This document shows, in pieces, positions 42,201 to 54,425 of a stretch of 64,000 bases of DNA (position 1 is the stretch's first letter; the number at the start of each line of letters is the position of its first letter). The DNA lies in contig NC_045139.1 of the NCBI RefSeq assembly GCF_008831285.2, positions 14,860,354 to 14,924,353 on the forward strand, written 5' to 3'. Source of the stretch: Nymphaea colorata (Eukaryota > Streptophyta > Magnoliopsida > Nymphaeales > Nymphaeaceae). A program made the translations under genes and the position numbers. Below the pieces are notes generated by a model that saw nothing but the letters and a program-made list of their open reading frames with translations, was not told the origin of the DNA and searched no databases.

Positions 42201-43621
42201 CATTTATTCAGTGGTCTCAGTAGTAAATAGCATGATGACTGTTGTTGGAAGTTTAATACTTGGAAGGGGCTTTAGTTGGTGTCTTCTGGAATTGCCCAGA
42301 AGATTTTCTTGAAACAACTTTTTTTGTACAAGCCTCATGGTAGGAGAAAGTAAGTTGGATGATACATGGAGAAGTTAGTCGTGCTTAAAGATGGGGAAAT
42401 CCAGTTTTTCTTAAATGCAGTTGTCCAACCGAGCTACACTTCATGTCTGGAGATGGCAATTTGTCAGGTTGTGAAAATTAAACGGTAGTGATAGTTGGAA
42501 TTCCTATTGTCCTGAAAGAGCAATTGACTAATGAAAAATTGCTTAACAAATTATTGTAAATTGCATCTAAACGTGATGTTAAAGAGGGTGAAATGCTAAG
42601 GGGGACTGCCTGGTTGTGAAAGTGAATGGTGCTTATTACGCTAGTAATCATTGGTATTTGTATTCCCTGGAAGAGCAATTGACTAATACAAAATTGCTTG
42701 ACAAATTACTTTAAATTGCGTCTAAACTGTGAGGTTAAACAGCTAAAAAGAGTGAAAGGCTAAGGGACTGCTTCCCCAAAGGATTGGTTTCGCGCACCTG
42801 GCTTTGGATGTCAGGAAAGCAATTACTGTTTACTATGATACTAGCCTGAAGGTTTTATGCTGGTGGAGTGCAACCAGTCTCATGTCCCATGAACAGTTTC
42901 TTGGTGTAAGAAACAAATAGAAAAGAAAAAAGAGAGACTGCCTTGCAAGGAACGTTCTTAAACCCAGGAACTATTCTTCAAAGGGTAAGGAGGATGTTGG
43001 AGCCCCTGCTATGATTTAGGCATGGCATTGCTTAGTACATCCAGCTAGGGCGTTTCAATATTTCGAGTGACCTTTGCCCGCCCTTGTATAGTTGTATATC
43101 CACTTCGTAAGTTCTGCTGGGGTTCCTCATTGTGGGAAAAGAAAATTTACTTGGAGCTAGGATCTCTGTTAAAGTAATGGTTCATGTTGCACAAAGCTGA
43201 TTATAGAAACTGAATATGTGCATGTTTTAGATTAACTCCTTGAGGTTCGTGAGTTAATTTGATTTATGATGATGCATGGGTGGGCTTTTCTCAATTTTCA
43301 ACTGATTTCCTTTATTGTAAACAGTTTCCAGTTGGACGCATACACCGGTTGCTGAAGTCCCGTATTGCTGCAAATGGAAGAGTTGGTGCTACAGCCGCTG
43401 TGTATTCAGCAGCTATTTTGGAGTATCTAACTGCTGAGGTGCTGGAGTTGGCAGGCAATGCTAGCAAAGATCTGAAAGTGAAGCGGATAACTCCTAGGCA
43501 TCTTCAGCTTGCTATCCGAGGAGATGAAGAGCTTGATACCTTGATAAAGGGCACCATTGCTGGAGGTGGTGTGATCCCCCATATTCATAAGTCACTGATT
43601 AACAAGTCCTCCAAAGATTGA
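39203..43621 (+). CDS. H2A.Z: Histone H2A.Z variant
   Basis: Exon 1 (39203-39310, 36 codons) reads [20 protein letters not shown]...RSSRAGLQ. Exon 2 (43325-43621) resumes [20 protein letters not shown] and ends INKSSKD, for 134 residues in total, the usual length of plant H2A.Z. Diagnostic features are the extended acidic-patch stretch [20 protein letters not shown], the docking region and the short C-terminus without the SQEF phosphorylation motif of H2A.X. The protein replaces H2A in nucleosomes (deposited by the SWR1 complex) and marks gene 5' ends and responsive genes. The single coding intron is 4,014 bases and carries several small repeats. The exon sequence appears intact, with no broken residues. 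Confidence 0.97.
40634..40776. mobile_element. Probable MITE in the H2A.Z intron
   Basis: The left end (about 40,634-40,675) and the reverse complement of the right end (about 40,737-40,776) both read CTCACGTT, then a T-rich spacer, then ACCATGGATTT. This makes imperfect inverted repeats of about 35-40 bases enclosing about 60 bases. The target duplication is unclear and no protein is encoded. Confidence 0.6.
41158..41735 (+). repeat. Duplicated ~135-bp segment, copies 445 bp apart
   Basis: Copy 1 at about 41,160-41,300 and copy 2 at about 41,605-41,735 share CAAT..GCTGGTGCTTAAAA, CTGAGTCCA, AGTCAAAGGT-like and TTTTGAGAGTAAAT. The intervening DNA includes AATCTCGTGATAT repeats, possibly a small insertion that split a tandem duplication. 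Confidence 0.6.
42500..42775 (+). repeat. Tandem duplication, period ~155 bp
   Basis: GAGCAATTGACTAAT is followed by AAATTGCTT(A/G)ACAAATTA and AAATTGC(A/G)TCTAAAC at 42,518 and again at 42,673. The copies are diverged, so the duplication is old. Confidence 0.75.
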
Positions 43622-46408
43622 GTTCTCTTGATGTGCCTGGTTAGAGTAAAAATGTCTAATTGTTTCTGTTACCTTTTCCCTGGCCTTCTAGCACAAATAT
43701 ACCCGAGCCTCCAACGTCCCCCTTCTCTGTCTGCTAATGAAGACTTAGTGAGACTTGTGTTTGTTCTGTTGCATCTCTGTTATTTGACGGCACATTTCTC
43801 AGGAGATCGTGATATATGATTTCTCATGTAGTTTAGTTGCCCTTCTGATGTGTCTGTGTAGCTTAACCGTTGACAGCGAATTCCGTTGAATGCTTGTTTG
43901 GGCATGAATTCATGCCCTTGAATGTACTGGGAAATGACACGATTCATACGTGAGATACTGCACTTGAGGACTGTCAATATACGTTCGCCCTAAATTCCTA
44001 ACGTTTCGAAAACCGCGCTCACTGTACGTTCCGGTTTTTTTTTTTGGGTTTTAATTTCCGCTGGTCAACATTCACTTTCACATGGATGGCACCTGACGGC
44101 AGATTTCCTCGGTTAAGGTTTTTATGGTCTTTCTATCCTGCTTAGTACGTGATATTTTTGCCGAAAGTTTCTTATGGCGGAGTCGTCCGTCTTTTTAGCC
44201 CAACGCTGGATCATGCATGTTGGATATTGAAGTTCCTGCTAATTGCAGTAAGCGCTTCTGTTTGCATTTTACAGAAGCTGGCGGTGATGGTGTTTGTGGT
44301 TCTCATTTATCATTTTTTGGCTATAATCGGGAGTTAGTTACAGTCTTACAGAAATAGCACTGTTGTGGCCGGTTTTTGAATTGAATCTGTCAGCAGAAGG
44401 GCTCAGAAGATTCAGCTGAATTGAATCGGAATCGTTTGTGAAGTGGGTTTTGTAAGCATATATATATAATATATATATATATATAAAGCCTGCAGGTAAT
44501 TGTAGATATCTTCTTCCTAGAAGGAAAAACAATTTCATTAATTATGAAGTGGATATATTTATAGCTTTTTCACTACAAAGACGTCTTGGACAAGCTAGTC
44601 AAAATTATCAAGTGATTAAGCTCTCTAAGATAGACGTTTCAAAATTGTTGGTTTAATTGTTTATAAATTAGTAAAAAAATTTAATTGCTTATAAGTTTGT
44701 GAATGGTATTTCGGCAAAAAAGGGTCACACATGTTGAATGCAATGCGACGTCATTCAAGGACAACAATTTGCATCGATTATTTTGGTTCCTCCTCCGCCA
44801 TGTGCCTTTCTTTAATGTTCACCCGAGGTTGGAGAAGCAGATCATTAAGGAGTCACCCATAATTTAATTTCGGAAGCACCTGCTACCAATTAAATAATTA
44901 AAATGAATAACTCAACCTTGTCGTACAAAAAACAAGTATATTTTACAATATCTCGATTTACAGAACTAACTGCACTAACGCAATATTGAAAATCTTTGAA
45001 ACAACAACAAAAAAAAAATTCATGTTTCTTCTGTATAACTAATTGTTTTTAAATTATTCGGGATGTTCATCTTAGAATTGCTATAGATCTAAGATATGCG
45101 AAATAATTTTTTCTTGATGCCTACCTAGGTTTACTAATATGAAGAATATGTCTATATATATATATATATAAGATGATGATCTTTCATACTCTTCAAGTCC
45201 AAGCTGATCAAAAGATGGGGAGACTTTGTTTACTAGAAGTGAGGAAAGCTAGAGGCGCAGTAGACAATGGAGGAGGTCACACCCAGGAATTAGAGAAGCT
45301 TAACCCTGATTCGTGCAGGTTTGTTACTAATATATGTTCTAAAATGTAGTTTTATCTACTACTTTGGGCTGTCTGATTATTTTGACTATTTCAGGTGGCT
45401 TTTACATATCCACTCATACGTGCAGTGCAGATGCGTCTTGTAGAAAAGCTAGAGGCGTCTTTGAAGGCCTGCCGGGAAAGGCTTGTCGGAGGTAAAATCG
45501 GCATTTTGCCTCCTCCAAACTGCCGATTTCGGCACGTCCCGATGGATTGAAAACAGCATTTCATAAAACTTGATTTTCTGTCTGAAAACACCGTTTTCAT
45601 ATGTGACGGGAAAAACTATCCCCTCCACGCAAGTTTTCAGAACCCATTAAAAAAATAATTTTTATAAAACCAGGTTTTATAAAAATTATTTTTTCAAGGC
45701 GTCATCCAAACATAAAAGATTGCCTACGAGATCTGAAGGCACATGAAAATACAATGTCTAAAATGTATTTTATGAAAACTGACCTAGAGACGATTTTTTA
45801 ATAATTTTTGTTTGATTTACATATGTTTTTCGTCGCATGCAATTACATTTAAAATTAGTGCTTAAAAGCACCAGACTTAGGTCTAAATTGTACACATATA
45901 AAAGGTCCACGGATCCTGCCATCAAACTTTGCACGTTGGCTTTTTCAAATCCCACCCGCCATAACAAAATATCTAAGTTTGTATGTAGACAAACACATGA
46001 AAAAGACGCAAAAAAAACAAATTGTCTAAGAGAATAAAAATCATTTCATAATTTTCATAAAATATAATCACGAAATCACATCCACGCGTCGGATTTTTGA
46101 ATTTTTCATGATTTCTTATGTAATGGATATTTTGAACTCCTCTAAGAGGTCGACTTTCGGGACGTGCGCTGGAATGCAAATATTCTAAAAAGTTTTATCA
46201 GTTCCGTGCATGAATCTATCAATCTCATGAAATTTTGGGGCGCTTTTGAAAAAAGGAAACACCCCTTGTTTGTAACGTCAACCTGCTATTCACATCTCTG
46301 TGCGCGCGAACTTGCTGTGTCCCTCTGAAGCGGCGACCAAAGAAGACTAAGGGGGCGCAGGGGAAGAAGAAGCGGGAGGAGGGGAAGGAGAAGGGCGAAG
46401 CCAGGACG
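43622..46408. other. Intergenic DNA between H2A.Z and PKP1
   Basis: It includes the H2A.Z 3' flank, AT runs at 44,458-44,485 and 45,153-45,171, and a perfect 22-base inverted repeat at 45,650-45,694. No further gene could be supported. Confidence 0.6.
45650..45694. repeat. Perfect 22-bp inverted repeat with a 1-base loop
   Basis: The arms 45,650-45,671 and 45,673-45,694 are exact reverse complements, with inner ends AAAACC and GGTTTT. AT-rich cruciform-prone structures like this are often relics of fold-back elements. No protein is encoded. Confidence 0.85.
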
Positions 46409-48828
46409 ATGGCGCAAACAATCCACGCTCTCATACCGTCCTCTTCCACATGTCTCCACCGTCGCTCCACCGCCGCCACCATTACTTCCATCCCTAAATC
46501 GAAGTCATTCGTAGTCCTTTCCCAATCCCCTTGCTTCTCCCGTGGCCGCCCCTCTCGGAGCTCTATCTCGGCCGTCTACGAGTTGGATAGCTCCCCGGCG
46601 GCAGTCTCCAACGGGCGGGGACCAGCGGTGGCGGTGGATACGTCGTCTGCCGTCATCGAGATAGACGCCGTGAGCGAGGCGGAGCTGAAGGAGAATGGGT
46701 TCCGGTGCACTCGTCGGACTAAGCTCGTCTGCACCGTTGGGCCTGCGACGAACGGGTTTTCACAGATAGAGGCGCTGGCCATGGGTGGGATGAACGTCGC
46801 ACGCATTAATATGTGCCACGGCACCCGGGAGTGGCACAGAGATGTGATTCGGAAGGTGAGGAAGCTCAACGACGAGAAAGGATACGCAGTCGCCATCATG
46901 ATGGACACAGAGGGAAGTGAGATCCACATGGGCGATCTCGGCGGTTCCTCGTCTGCTAAGGCGGAGGTTGGAGACTCTCTTTCTCTTCTTCTGTGATTCC
47001 GATTCCCTGCTTCTATTTCATCGTGTTGTTCTTTCTTTGGCTGTTATTATTCTTTTCCTTTTTCTTCTTTTTCTTCCTGCTACTGATCTTTTTGTGCTTT
47101 AGTGTACTTCAATCACATTATCAGGTTTCACTTTCCGGAAATCTTCTGAATTAAAATTCTTGGTGCTTTAATTTTGTTACTTGGTGATTTAGTTTCTTCA
47201 TGTTTTATTTCGTAAAATTATGGTAAGATATAAAAGATACAAAGCAGAAAAACTGTTTATCATACTAATGTTGTAATAAAAGTATGTCATAATATCATAA
47301 TTTAAAGAAACAAAGAAGATGATGGGCACGACTGGTAAGTTACAACAAAAAATATATAGGTTTTGAGCAATAGTCGATGAATTGAAACGTGGAATGAAGA
47401 GATGCTAATATATGATAGATTTACATGGCTGTGAAGAGTCATGACCCACCAGAGTCTACGTCAAGAACTAGGAATGAAATTGTCATGTCAAATCATTAAG
47501 CATATTAGCATCATGGCCATGCCGACGGCCATGAGATCAGACACATTTTACATTAGCATTACCTGGATGGCATTGCTTAGATGGATAGATGAACCTCTCG
47601 GTAATACAAGAGGTCGAAATGAACCTTAGAATAAGAAGCAGCATTGGCTACAAGTAGCTCGCATCTGACACAAAATGTCATGTAAGTTTTTCATTTATGT
47701 TAGACCACATATTTAACAAGGTGAAATGCATGGTGTACCTTGACCTTCACTAACATAAAATTCCTTGTGGGATGGATAATATAAGTTTCAGTTTCCTCAA
47801 ATGTATATGCTATACTTTTATACTGCTGCAGAATACATTTATCACTCGACTTTGTGGCTGAATGCCATGACAATATGGGGTTGGAATCACAGAAAATGTA
47901 TTTCCTTTCTTTTTGCCTATTTTGGTTTTAATGTCTGAATACCTAAATGGTTTTGTAGGATGGTGAAATTTGGACTTTCAGTGTCCGAGCTTTTACATTA
48001 CCTCTTCCAGCACGCACCATTAGTGTTAACTATGATGGCTTTGCTGAAGGTCTGATTCTTCATTCTCATTCTTAGTGAAGACATATTAACTTCTTTATCT
48101 CCCCTTGAGCAATTTGCTATATTCGTCTTTCATGTAGATGTGAAGGTGGGAGATGAGCTTCTTGTGGATGGAGGAATGGTGCGGTTTGATGTGATTGAGA
48201 AGATTGGTCCAGATGTGATATGTCGTTGCACAGATCCTGGTCTGCTGCTACCTCGTGCTAATCTGACATTAAGGAGGGACGGTAGCCTTGTTCGTGAAAA
48301 GAATGCAATGCTTCCAACTATTTCTTCCAAGGTTTTACTTGTTTGATGCCTCATCTTGTTGTCCTATTCTGAAATGTCCAAATTTCTGTGCAAATAACAT
48401 TAATCTTCTGAAAGAATCCAATGCCACATAGTTGTTGAAATGGGACCCGTACGATAGTATAATTTCATTCTTCATTCAGCTTAGTTTTAGGATTGATTTT
48501 TCTATTGCTCCCCTTTTCTCTCCTTAGGGGTCTTCTGGTTGTGACCTAAGGTTTTGCTTTTCTCCAGTTTCCTTTTTTAGAAAAAATGTTGTCACTAATT
48601 TGATTACTATGAAGTGTTGCAAAATTTTTTTGCATTGTCAAGTTTTTGCTAAAAGAGTTATTTTTTGCTTAAAGAAAGACACATGAATTTGGCCAGCAAT
48701 GAATGGTGTCCTTGGGAGTTCGCTGCTAAATTGTTTTAATTTGATCAAAGGTCAAGAAATTTTCAGGAAAGACTGGTAAAGGAAAAGTATATTTACCACA
48801 CTGATAGGCATATATATAAATTTAAAAC

Positions 48829-48873
<45 letters not shown>

Positions 48874-50852
48874 TTTATAGATCTTTAATATGAAGTCAGT
48901 GATTCTCTGCCCCTGCAGGATTGGCTTGATATTGATTTTGGTATTGCTGAGGGTGTAGACTTCATTGCGATCTCGTTTGTCAAGTCAGCTGAAGTAATAC
49001 ATCATCTGAAGAGCTATATTTCTGCTCGAACTCGTGGCAGGTGCAGAAAAGATGCCTTTTCTGTTATCAGTTTCAATAAAAGCCTTTTTGACATCAGTTG
49101 TTAACCATATCTTTCATCTCTTTATTGGGATGGAGGATGGCTTATTTTAATGAAAGAAATTTGTTTAAATAAATAATTTGCATTTATAAAGATCATGTTG
49201 ACCATTTACTACAGCTGCTAAATTGTGATGAATTCTACAGTGATATTGCAGTAATTGCAAAAATTGAAAGTATTGACTCATTGAACAATCTCAAAGAGAT
49301 CATTCGTGCATCTGACGGGGCCATGGTTGCTAGAGGTGATCTTGGTGCGCAAATTCCATTGGAAGAAGTGCCTTCAGCACAACAGGAGATAGTAAGATTA
49401 TGTAGGCAGCTCAACAGGCCTGTGATTGTTGCATCACAACTTCTTGAGTCCATGATTGAGTACCCTACACCCACAAGGGCTGAAGTTGCAGATGTTTCTG
49501 AAGCAGTGAGACAGCGAGCAGATGCTCTCATGCTCTCATGCTCTCAGGAGAGTCAGCTATGGGCCAATATCCTGAGAAAGCTCTAGCTGTGTTGAAAAGT
49601 GTGAGTCTTCGAATGGAGAGGTGGTGGAGAGAGGACAAACGCCATGAAGCGTCAAATCTTTCTGATATTTCATCTTCCTTTAGTGATCAGATCTCAGAGA
49701 CAATCTGCAATTCTGCTGCTAGAATGGGTGAGCATTTTGATTTTAATTCTGTCACCCTTGACATAACCTGGTTCCTTTCTTTGTCTGTTCAGGCTGTTGT
49801 TGTCAGTTTTGAGGGGTGAACCCTCTAGGCTCCAAATGTCGTACTACTTGCTTTACTTTGAATTATGACAACTTGGCTGTGGATATTATATTTTTGTTTC
49901 TCTGCATGTATCTGAGATGTTTCTACAAGGTGGTGTGATATGCACTTGTATGTCCATGTCCCATTTTGGATGCTGGCTACCCTCCTTAATCTCAATCTAA
50001 GCATAAAACTTTGTTTTCCATTAAGTTGGATGTTGTTAATTTGAATTAGTAAATGATTATTTCAACTAGGTGGAGTGTTTGTCAATTCATGTATATCACA
50101 TGCCTTTGCATTCTACTACGTATATTTAGCCACATCCCAGTTTTAACACAGTCTGATGCAAATGCTTTATAAATTTACGGATACTAGTTTCCCCATTGTT
50201 GGGAAGCGGACACAAGCACTGAGTACATGATTTCAACAATTTAACATTACTTTCTTGCTCTCCACTCTTTTAAGTTCCTGTGGAGTGCAAGGTAGAACTA
50301 AAGATGATCCAGATATTCTCTGCAAGGGAACTATTGTTACGATAAATATTTATTTGACTCGAATATTTTGAATGTTTCTGGTACTAAAATCTGGAAATCA
50401 GCTATATCTTTTTAGTAGCTAAAAATTGCATATTGGCAAAAACACTTGAATTTGTATTTGTTTTTGTTGGCTCTCTTTTATATGTGCAAGAACTAGGCAT
50501 AATAAAATTTGGGTTGGTAAATAATGGTGGTGGTGTTTGATGATATGCAGCAAACAGCCTGGAAGTGGATGCCATTTTTGTGTATACAAGAACAGGTGGT
50601 ATGGCTTCTCTTTTGTCACGATGCCGCCCTGATTGCCCCATTTTTGCCTTCACAACAACAACCTCTGTGCGTCGTCGACTAAATCTGCAATGGGGACTGA
50701 TACCCTTTAGGCTAAGTTTCTCTGATGACATGGAGAGCAATCTCAACAGGACATTCTCATTATTGAAAGCCAGGGGAATGATACAATCAGGAGACCTAGT
50801 AATTGCCGTCTCTGATATGTTGCAGTCTATTCAGGTGATCAATGTACCTTAA
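46409..50852 (+). CDS. PKP1: Plastid pyruvate kinase alpha subunit, frameshifted in exon 5
   Basis: Six exons: 46409-46966, 47959-48049, 48138-48331, 48919-49040, 49241-49727 and 50551-50852. Residues 1-60 are rich in Ser, Thr and Arg, as in a plastid transit peptide. The catalytic barrel shows [53 protein letters not shown] and [20 protein letters not shown]. The C-terminal domain ends [13 protein letters not shown], like the known plastid alpha subunit. The enzyme makes pyruvate and ATP from phosphoenolpyruvate for plastid fatty-acid synthesis, in complex with beta subunits. All splice phases agree only if 8 bases in exon 5 are discounted: TGCTCTCA occurs three times at 49,524-49,547, where the conserved protein requires two copies. 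Read literally, the frame ends at a TAG at 49,584-49,586 after about 436 residues instead of 581. The rest is intact, so this is either a recent null allele or a sequence error. Confidence 0.93.
48832..48869. repeat. (AT)n microsatellite in a PKP1 intron
   Basis: A 38-base AT run in the third intron, about 50 bases before exon 48919-49040. Confidence 0.95.
49524..49547 (+). repeat. Triplicated 8-bp unit TGCTCTCA in PKP1 exon 5
   Basis: Three exact tandem copies. Two copies encode the conserved [10 protein letters not shown] stretch, and the third shifts the frame. Copy-number slippage of a short unit is the natural explanation. Confidence 0.95.
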
Positions 50853-53377
50853 TCATGCTTGATTCTTCTTCTTCTTTTTACCCCACAATTAGAGAGAAAC
50901 TTTAGTGAGTTGAATTATTTTTCTTCACATCCTTTTGTACTTGGGTAAGGAATATGTTTATCTCATCTTTGAGTTCTGAGGATGATATCCCATGATTCAT
51001 GCACATTACATCATTTTTTCCAAGATATCACTTCTTTTGCCAGTACCTCATTACTGTTATATAAATGAGCTTCATTGTGATTGCTTTGATTTGTCTCCAA
51101 GACATCACATAATAAAGATCCATACTTCATGATTGTTTGCCCAAATGATTATCCTGCAACAGTATCATGATTGAAAGGAAGACACTTAGTGGTGCATTTG
51201 TGTTTGCTACGAAATCGAGTTTCAGAAGGCATTCTGTCTTCTCACTAATCTGCTTCATATGGGTTTTATATTTTCTAGCTGGTTTTTCTTAATGTTTGAC
51301 TAAATAGTCTTTTACATGATCAGCTGAAGAATTTTATTGCTGAGGTTCTGAAACTCACTCTTCCTCGTAGGGATAAGTTTTTCAATCTTAGTTCTGCTTC
51401 TACTCGTAGGGACTCTTTCAAATGTGTTAATAACAGACTCTTACCATTGTCAGACTTCCATTAGAGCTGCTATTTTCATTTTGCTTTAGTGGTTTTTTCG
51501 GACTGAAGAATGTTTAAATCAACCAGCATGTTTGCCATTGTCAACATCAGGAGAAGTTTGATATAGTTTGTCTAACTGATTTGCTGTTGAAATTCCTGCT
51601 TAGATTATTCTTTCCCCGATTTAAGGCGTATGGTCAAATAGGCCAATGTGTTGCCAATTCCTAACATCCAAGGGAAAATATGAAGATATAATATCCGGTG
51701 TCCTACTTTTGAATATTCGCTTGTTCACTATGAAAATCCGTTTAGATACACCAAACAATTGAAAGATCCAACCGGCTTGCTTTAACCGATGGTGCTCAAT
51801 ACCTTGAATTCTTCATGAAGTGAAAAATTAGGTAGTTGGTACGAACATCATAAGGTTTGCATGGTTAATGGATTCTATCCATGTTTAATCTAATGGTTGA
51901 GGTATCCACACAGTTAGACTGAAAAAAGAAACAGGGGGGAAGGGTCACTCTAATTTGTATCGATGTTGCAGCCTTACTCGTTGAAACTCTTTTGCCTTCT
52001 CTTTGTCTCTGTATGCATGTAATATTTCTCACAGAGGTAAACATTAAACGATAAAAAGTGCAGCCAAATATTGTGAGAAATTGGAAGATTGATGTTTTTC
52101 TGCTGAAATGGTTTTTCACACTCAAAAGCACAGCATTTGAGAAGAAAAAGGTTAAAAAGGGGAACAAAAATGTGCTGCACCATGAGAATTAGCATGATCT
52201 CGCTCTTTGTTTTGCTGCAATTTTTTTCTTTAAAGAAAGCAATATTTGTTCTTACGTTGGGGGGCGGCTTCTGTTCGATGCTTCAGCTTAGCAAGCTGCA
52301 TCTGTTCTATATGTTGTGCTCATTTAAATTGCATCCTAAGGCGCTTTCTCTGTCGTATGTAATATGAAAATGAATTCTTGTTCTGGATAATAAGCTTGAA
52401 CAGGCTTAGTCAGGGCCATGCCATCAACTGATTGGCCTAGGTTTGGACTTGTGTCCTGTGGCATCCATGACTGGCCTATGGACCTAGGAACGGGTCGAGC
52501 TGGGGCTAAGTATGTGCATATGTTTATACTGTGCATGTCCTTGAGGGCATGCCATCAACTGCAGGTCCTTTTTTGAGCCGGACTGGTGGCCTCCATGGTT
52601 GGTCTATGAGAAAGCGTCTGTATGCACAGAAACACATTTAGCTGCGGTGACCAGTCAGTCCACGGGCCAGTCTGCCGCAGTGCGGGTGTCCGGCGACCCT
52701 TGTTTGAGGCTGATGGTATAGGAGCAAAGCCCATTCTTAAGCTTAAATTGGTAGTGACTGGCTAACAGAGCAAAGATGAGCACCGTCCAGACCGGAACCT
52801 GGTGTTATCGGTCTTGATCCAGCCAGCTGGTAGACAGGTTGTATTGAACAAGTTGGTATTCGGTACAGATTGGTGCAACTCTAGCACAGAAGAGATAGAT
52901 ATAGATAGGGCTGGAAGACCATCTGAACAAGCTGGGCAAGGCATGTTTGGGTGCAGTTCATTAATTTATTAAGGAAGTTCAGATTTGGCTCATGTTCATC
53001 ATGAGGCGAGGCCTAGAGTTTCTATAACGAGCATAACTTGTTTTGAGCCTGTCCTATGAAATCGTTTGATCCGTGCGAGAAGCCAAGCTTTGAGCTCGAC
53101 TCAAACACGAGCTTGAGGTCGTATTGTGATTCAACAAACATGAAATCGTAAATTCAAAATTTATTTTTGAATATTTTAGTTCGTTTGGTTAATGCGTCCT
53201 GAAAGTGGCATAAATTTGATAAATGAAAGCGTATACACTAGTGGCCAGTATGTGGGCGAGCGAGCACACAATTCAGGCGAGGTTGGCATGAGTTGGAGAT
53301 ATTCAAGCTACTAATTCCGGTGCAACAGCTAGTTAACTTAAGCAGATTTGGGAAAAAAGCAGTGTGTGTGTGTGAAC

Positions 53378-53384
<7 letters not shown>
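50853..53384. other. PKP1 3' flank and intergenic DNA
   Basis: An AATAAA at 51,111-51,116, about 260 bases after the PKP1 stop, is a possible polyadenylation signal. About 52,390-52,900 is GC-richer, with repeated phrases (GGGC/GAGGGCATGCCATCAACTG at about 52,415 and 52,540), and looks like a degenerate repeat. No gene was recognised. Confidence 0.5.

Positions 53385-53421
<37 letters not shown>
53385..53421. repeat. (AT)n microsatellite
   Basis: A 37-base AT run following a (TG)n tract at about 53,361-53,374. Confidence 0.9.
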
Positions 53422-53423
<2 letters not shown>

Positions 53424-54225
53424 AGAAAGTTGGTAAATATCAAAAGATAAAAACCAGATCTAATTAAAGTTAATCCTTTTTTTTTTGCAAGCTAACCTTA
53501 TAGATATGATCTTAAGAGTGATTGGTGAGAAACATATTATAATTTAGTCTTTTTTTTACTTTAATTATGTTTTTTAATAATAAAAAATGTATGGCTTTTT
53601 TAATGTTAAAATTGTGATGGTAAAAGGTCCAAAAACATGATTTACATTAAATTAGTATTTATAAACACATTAGGAAATTCATATTTTGATTAAAACATAT
53701 TTTGACACAAATTTAAGAGCTCTGAGCCTCTGATTTTTATTCCTTACCAAGTGGTCTGGTTTTTTCTAATTGCTCTATGAAACTAAAACATAATTTTATT
53801 GAAACTAAATGTTTACTTTTTACTAATGTTGAAAATATTGCATCTAAAATAGACCCTTCTTCTCATTTGGTTGTCAGGATATAGTTACACATGAACATTA
53901 CACATCCATTAGATTTCAAATATTTAATTATGTCAGCTATATCAACTAGCCCTCAATCAACTGAAGGAAAATGTATTTTGTTGAAATTACTTCAACAAGA
54001 AAGAAGGAAGCAATAAAAATGTAAGGAAAGATACTTTATTGTTGGGCCATTTCAGCCACACGTCTTTAATTCGATGTCTCAAAGTTATAAATGTGTGCGT
54101 GTGTATTCATGTGTGCGTGCAAATTTAGCTTCCGAAAAACAGCCTGCAGGTGGATATCCACCTTGATTTTATTTACTCCGATGGATCAAAGAATCAATGC
54201 ACTAAAAAGAAATACAATATATGAA

Positions 54226-54375
54226 TGTGTGCGTGCACATTTTGTATTTTGAATTTGTTATCTGAATTTGATAGATTCATGCATAAGTTTTTTTTTGTGT
54301 GCGTGTGTTTATGTGTGCGTGCACATTTTTGTATTTTGAACTTGTTATCTGAATTTGATAGATTCATGCAAAGTT

Positions 54376-54422
<47 letters not shown>
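54226..54422 (+). repeat. 86-bp tandem duplication followed by (TG)n-(GA)n
   Basis: TGTGTGCGTGCAC at 54,226 and 54,312 starts two near-identical units containing TTGTTATCTGAATTTGATAG and TTCATGCA. A TG run and then a GA run (to 54,422) follow directly. A shorter related TGTGTGCGTG stretch lies at about 54,091. Confidence 0.85.

Positions 54423-54425
<3 letters not shown>

Larger units (their letters stand above)
39311..43324 (+). other. 4-kb intron of the H2A.Z gene with repeats
   Basis: It begins GTTAAATG and ends AACAG. It contains a probable MITE (40,634-40,776), a duplicated segment at 41,161/41,606, a tandem duplication at 42,507/42,662, and AATCTCGTGATAT-type repeats near 41,320-41,345. 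No internal gene was recognised. Confidence 0.8.

Noticed and set aside
45215-45560. Possible two-exon mini-gene starting ATGGGGAGACTTTG, with a GT and a later AG
   Set aside because: The joined frame is very short and matches no family known to me.
46576-46929. Minus-strand 117-codon frame
   Set aside because: A shadow of PKP1 exon 1, which has clear homology on the plus strand.
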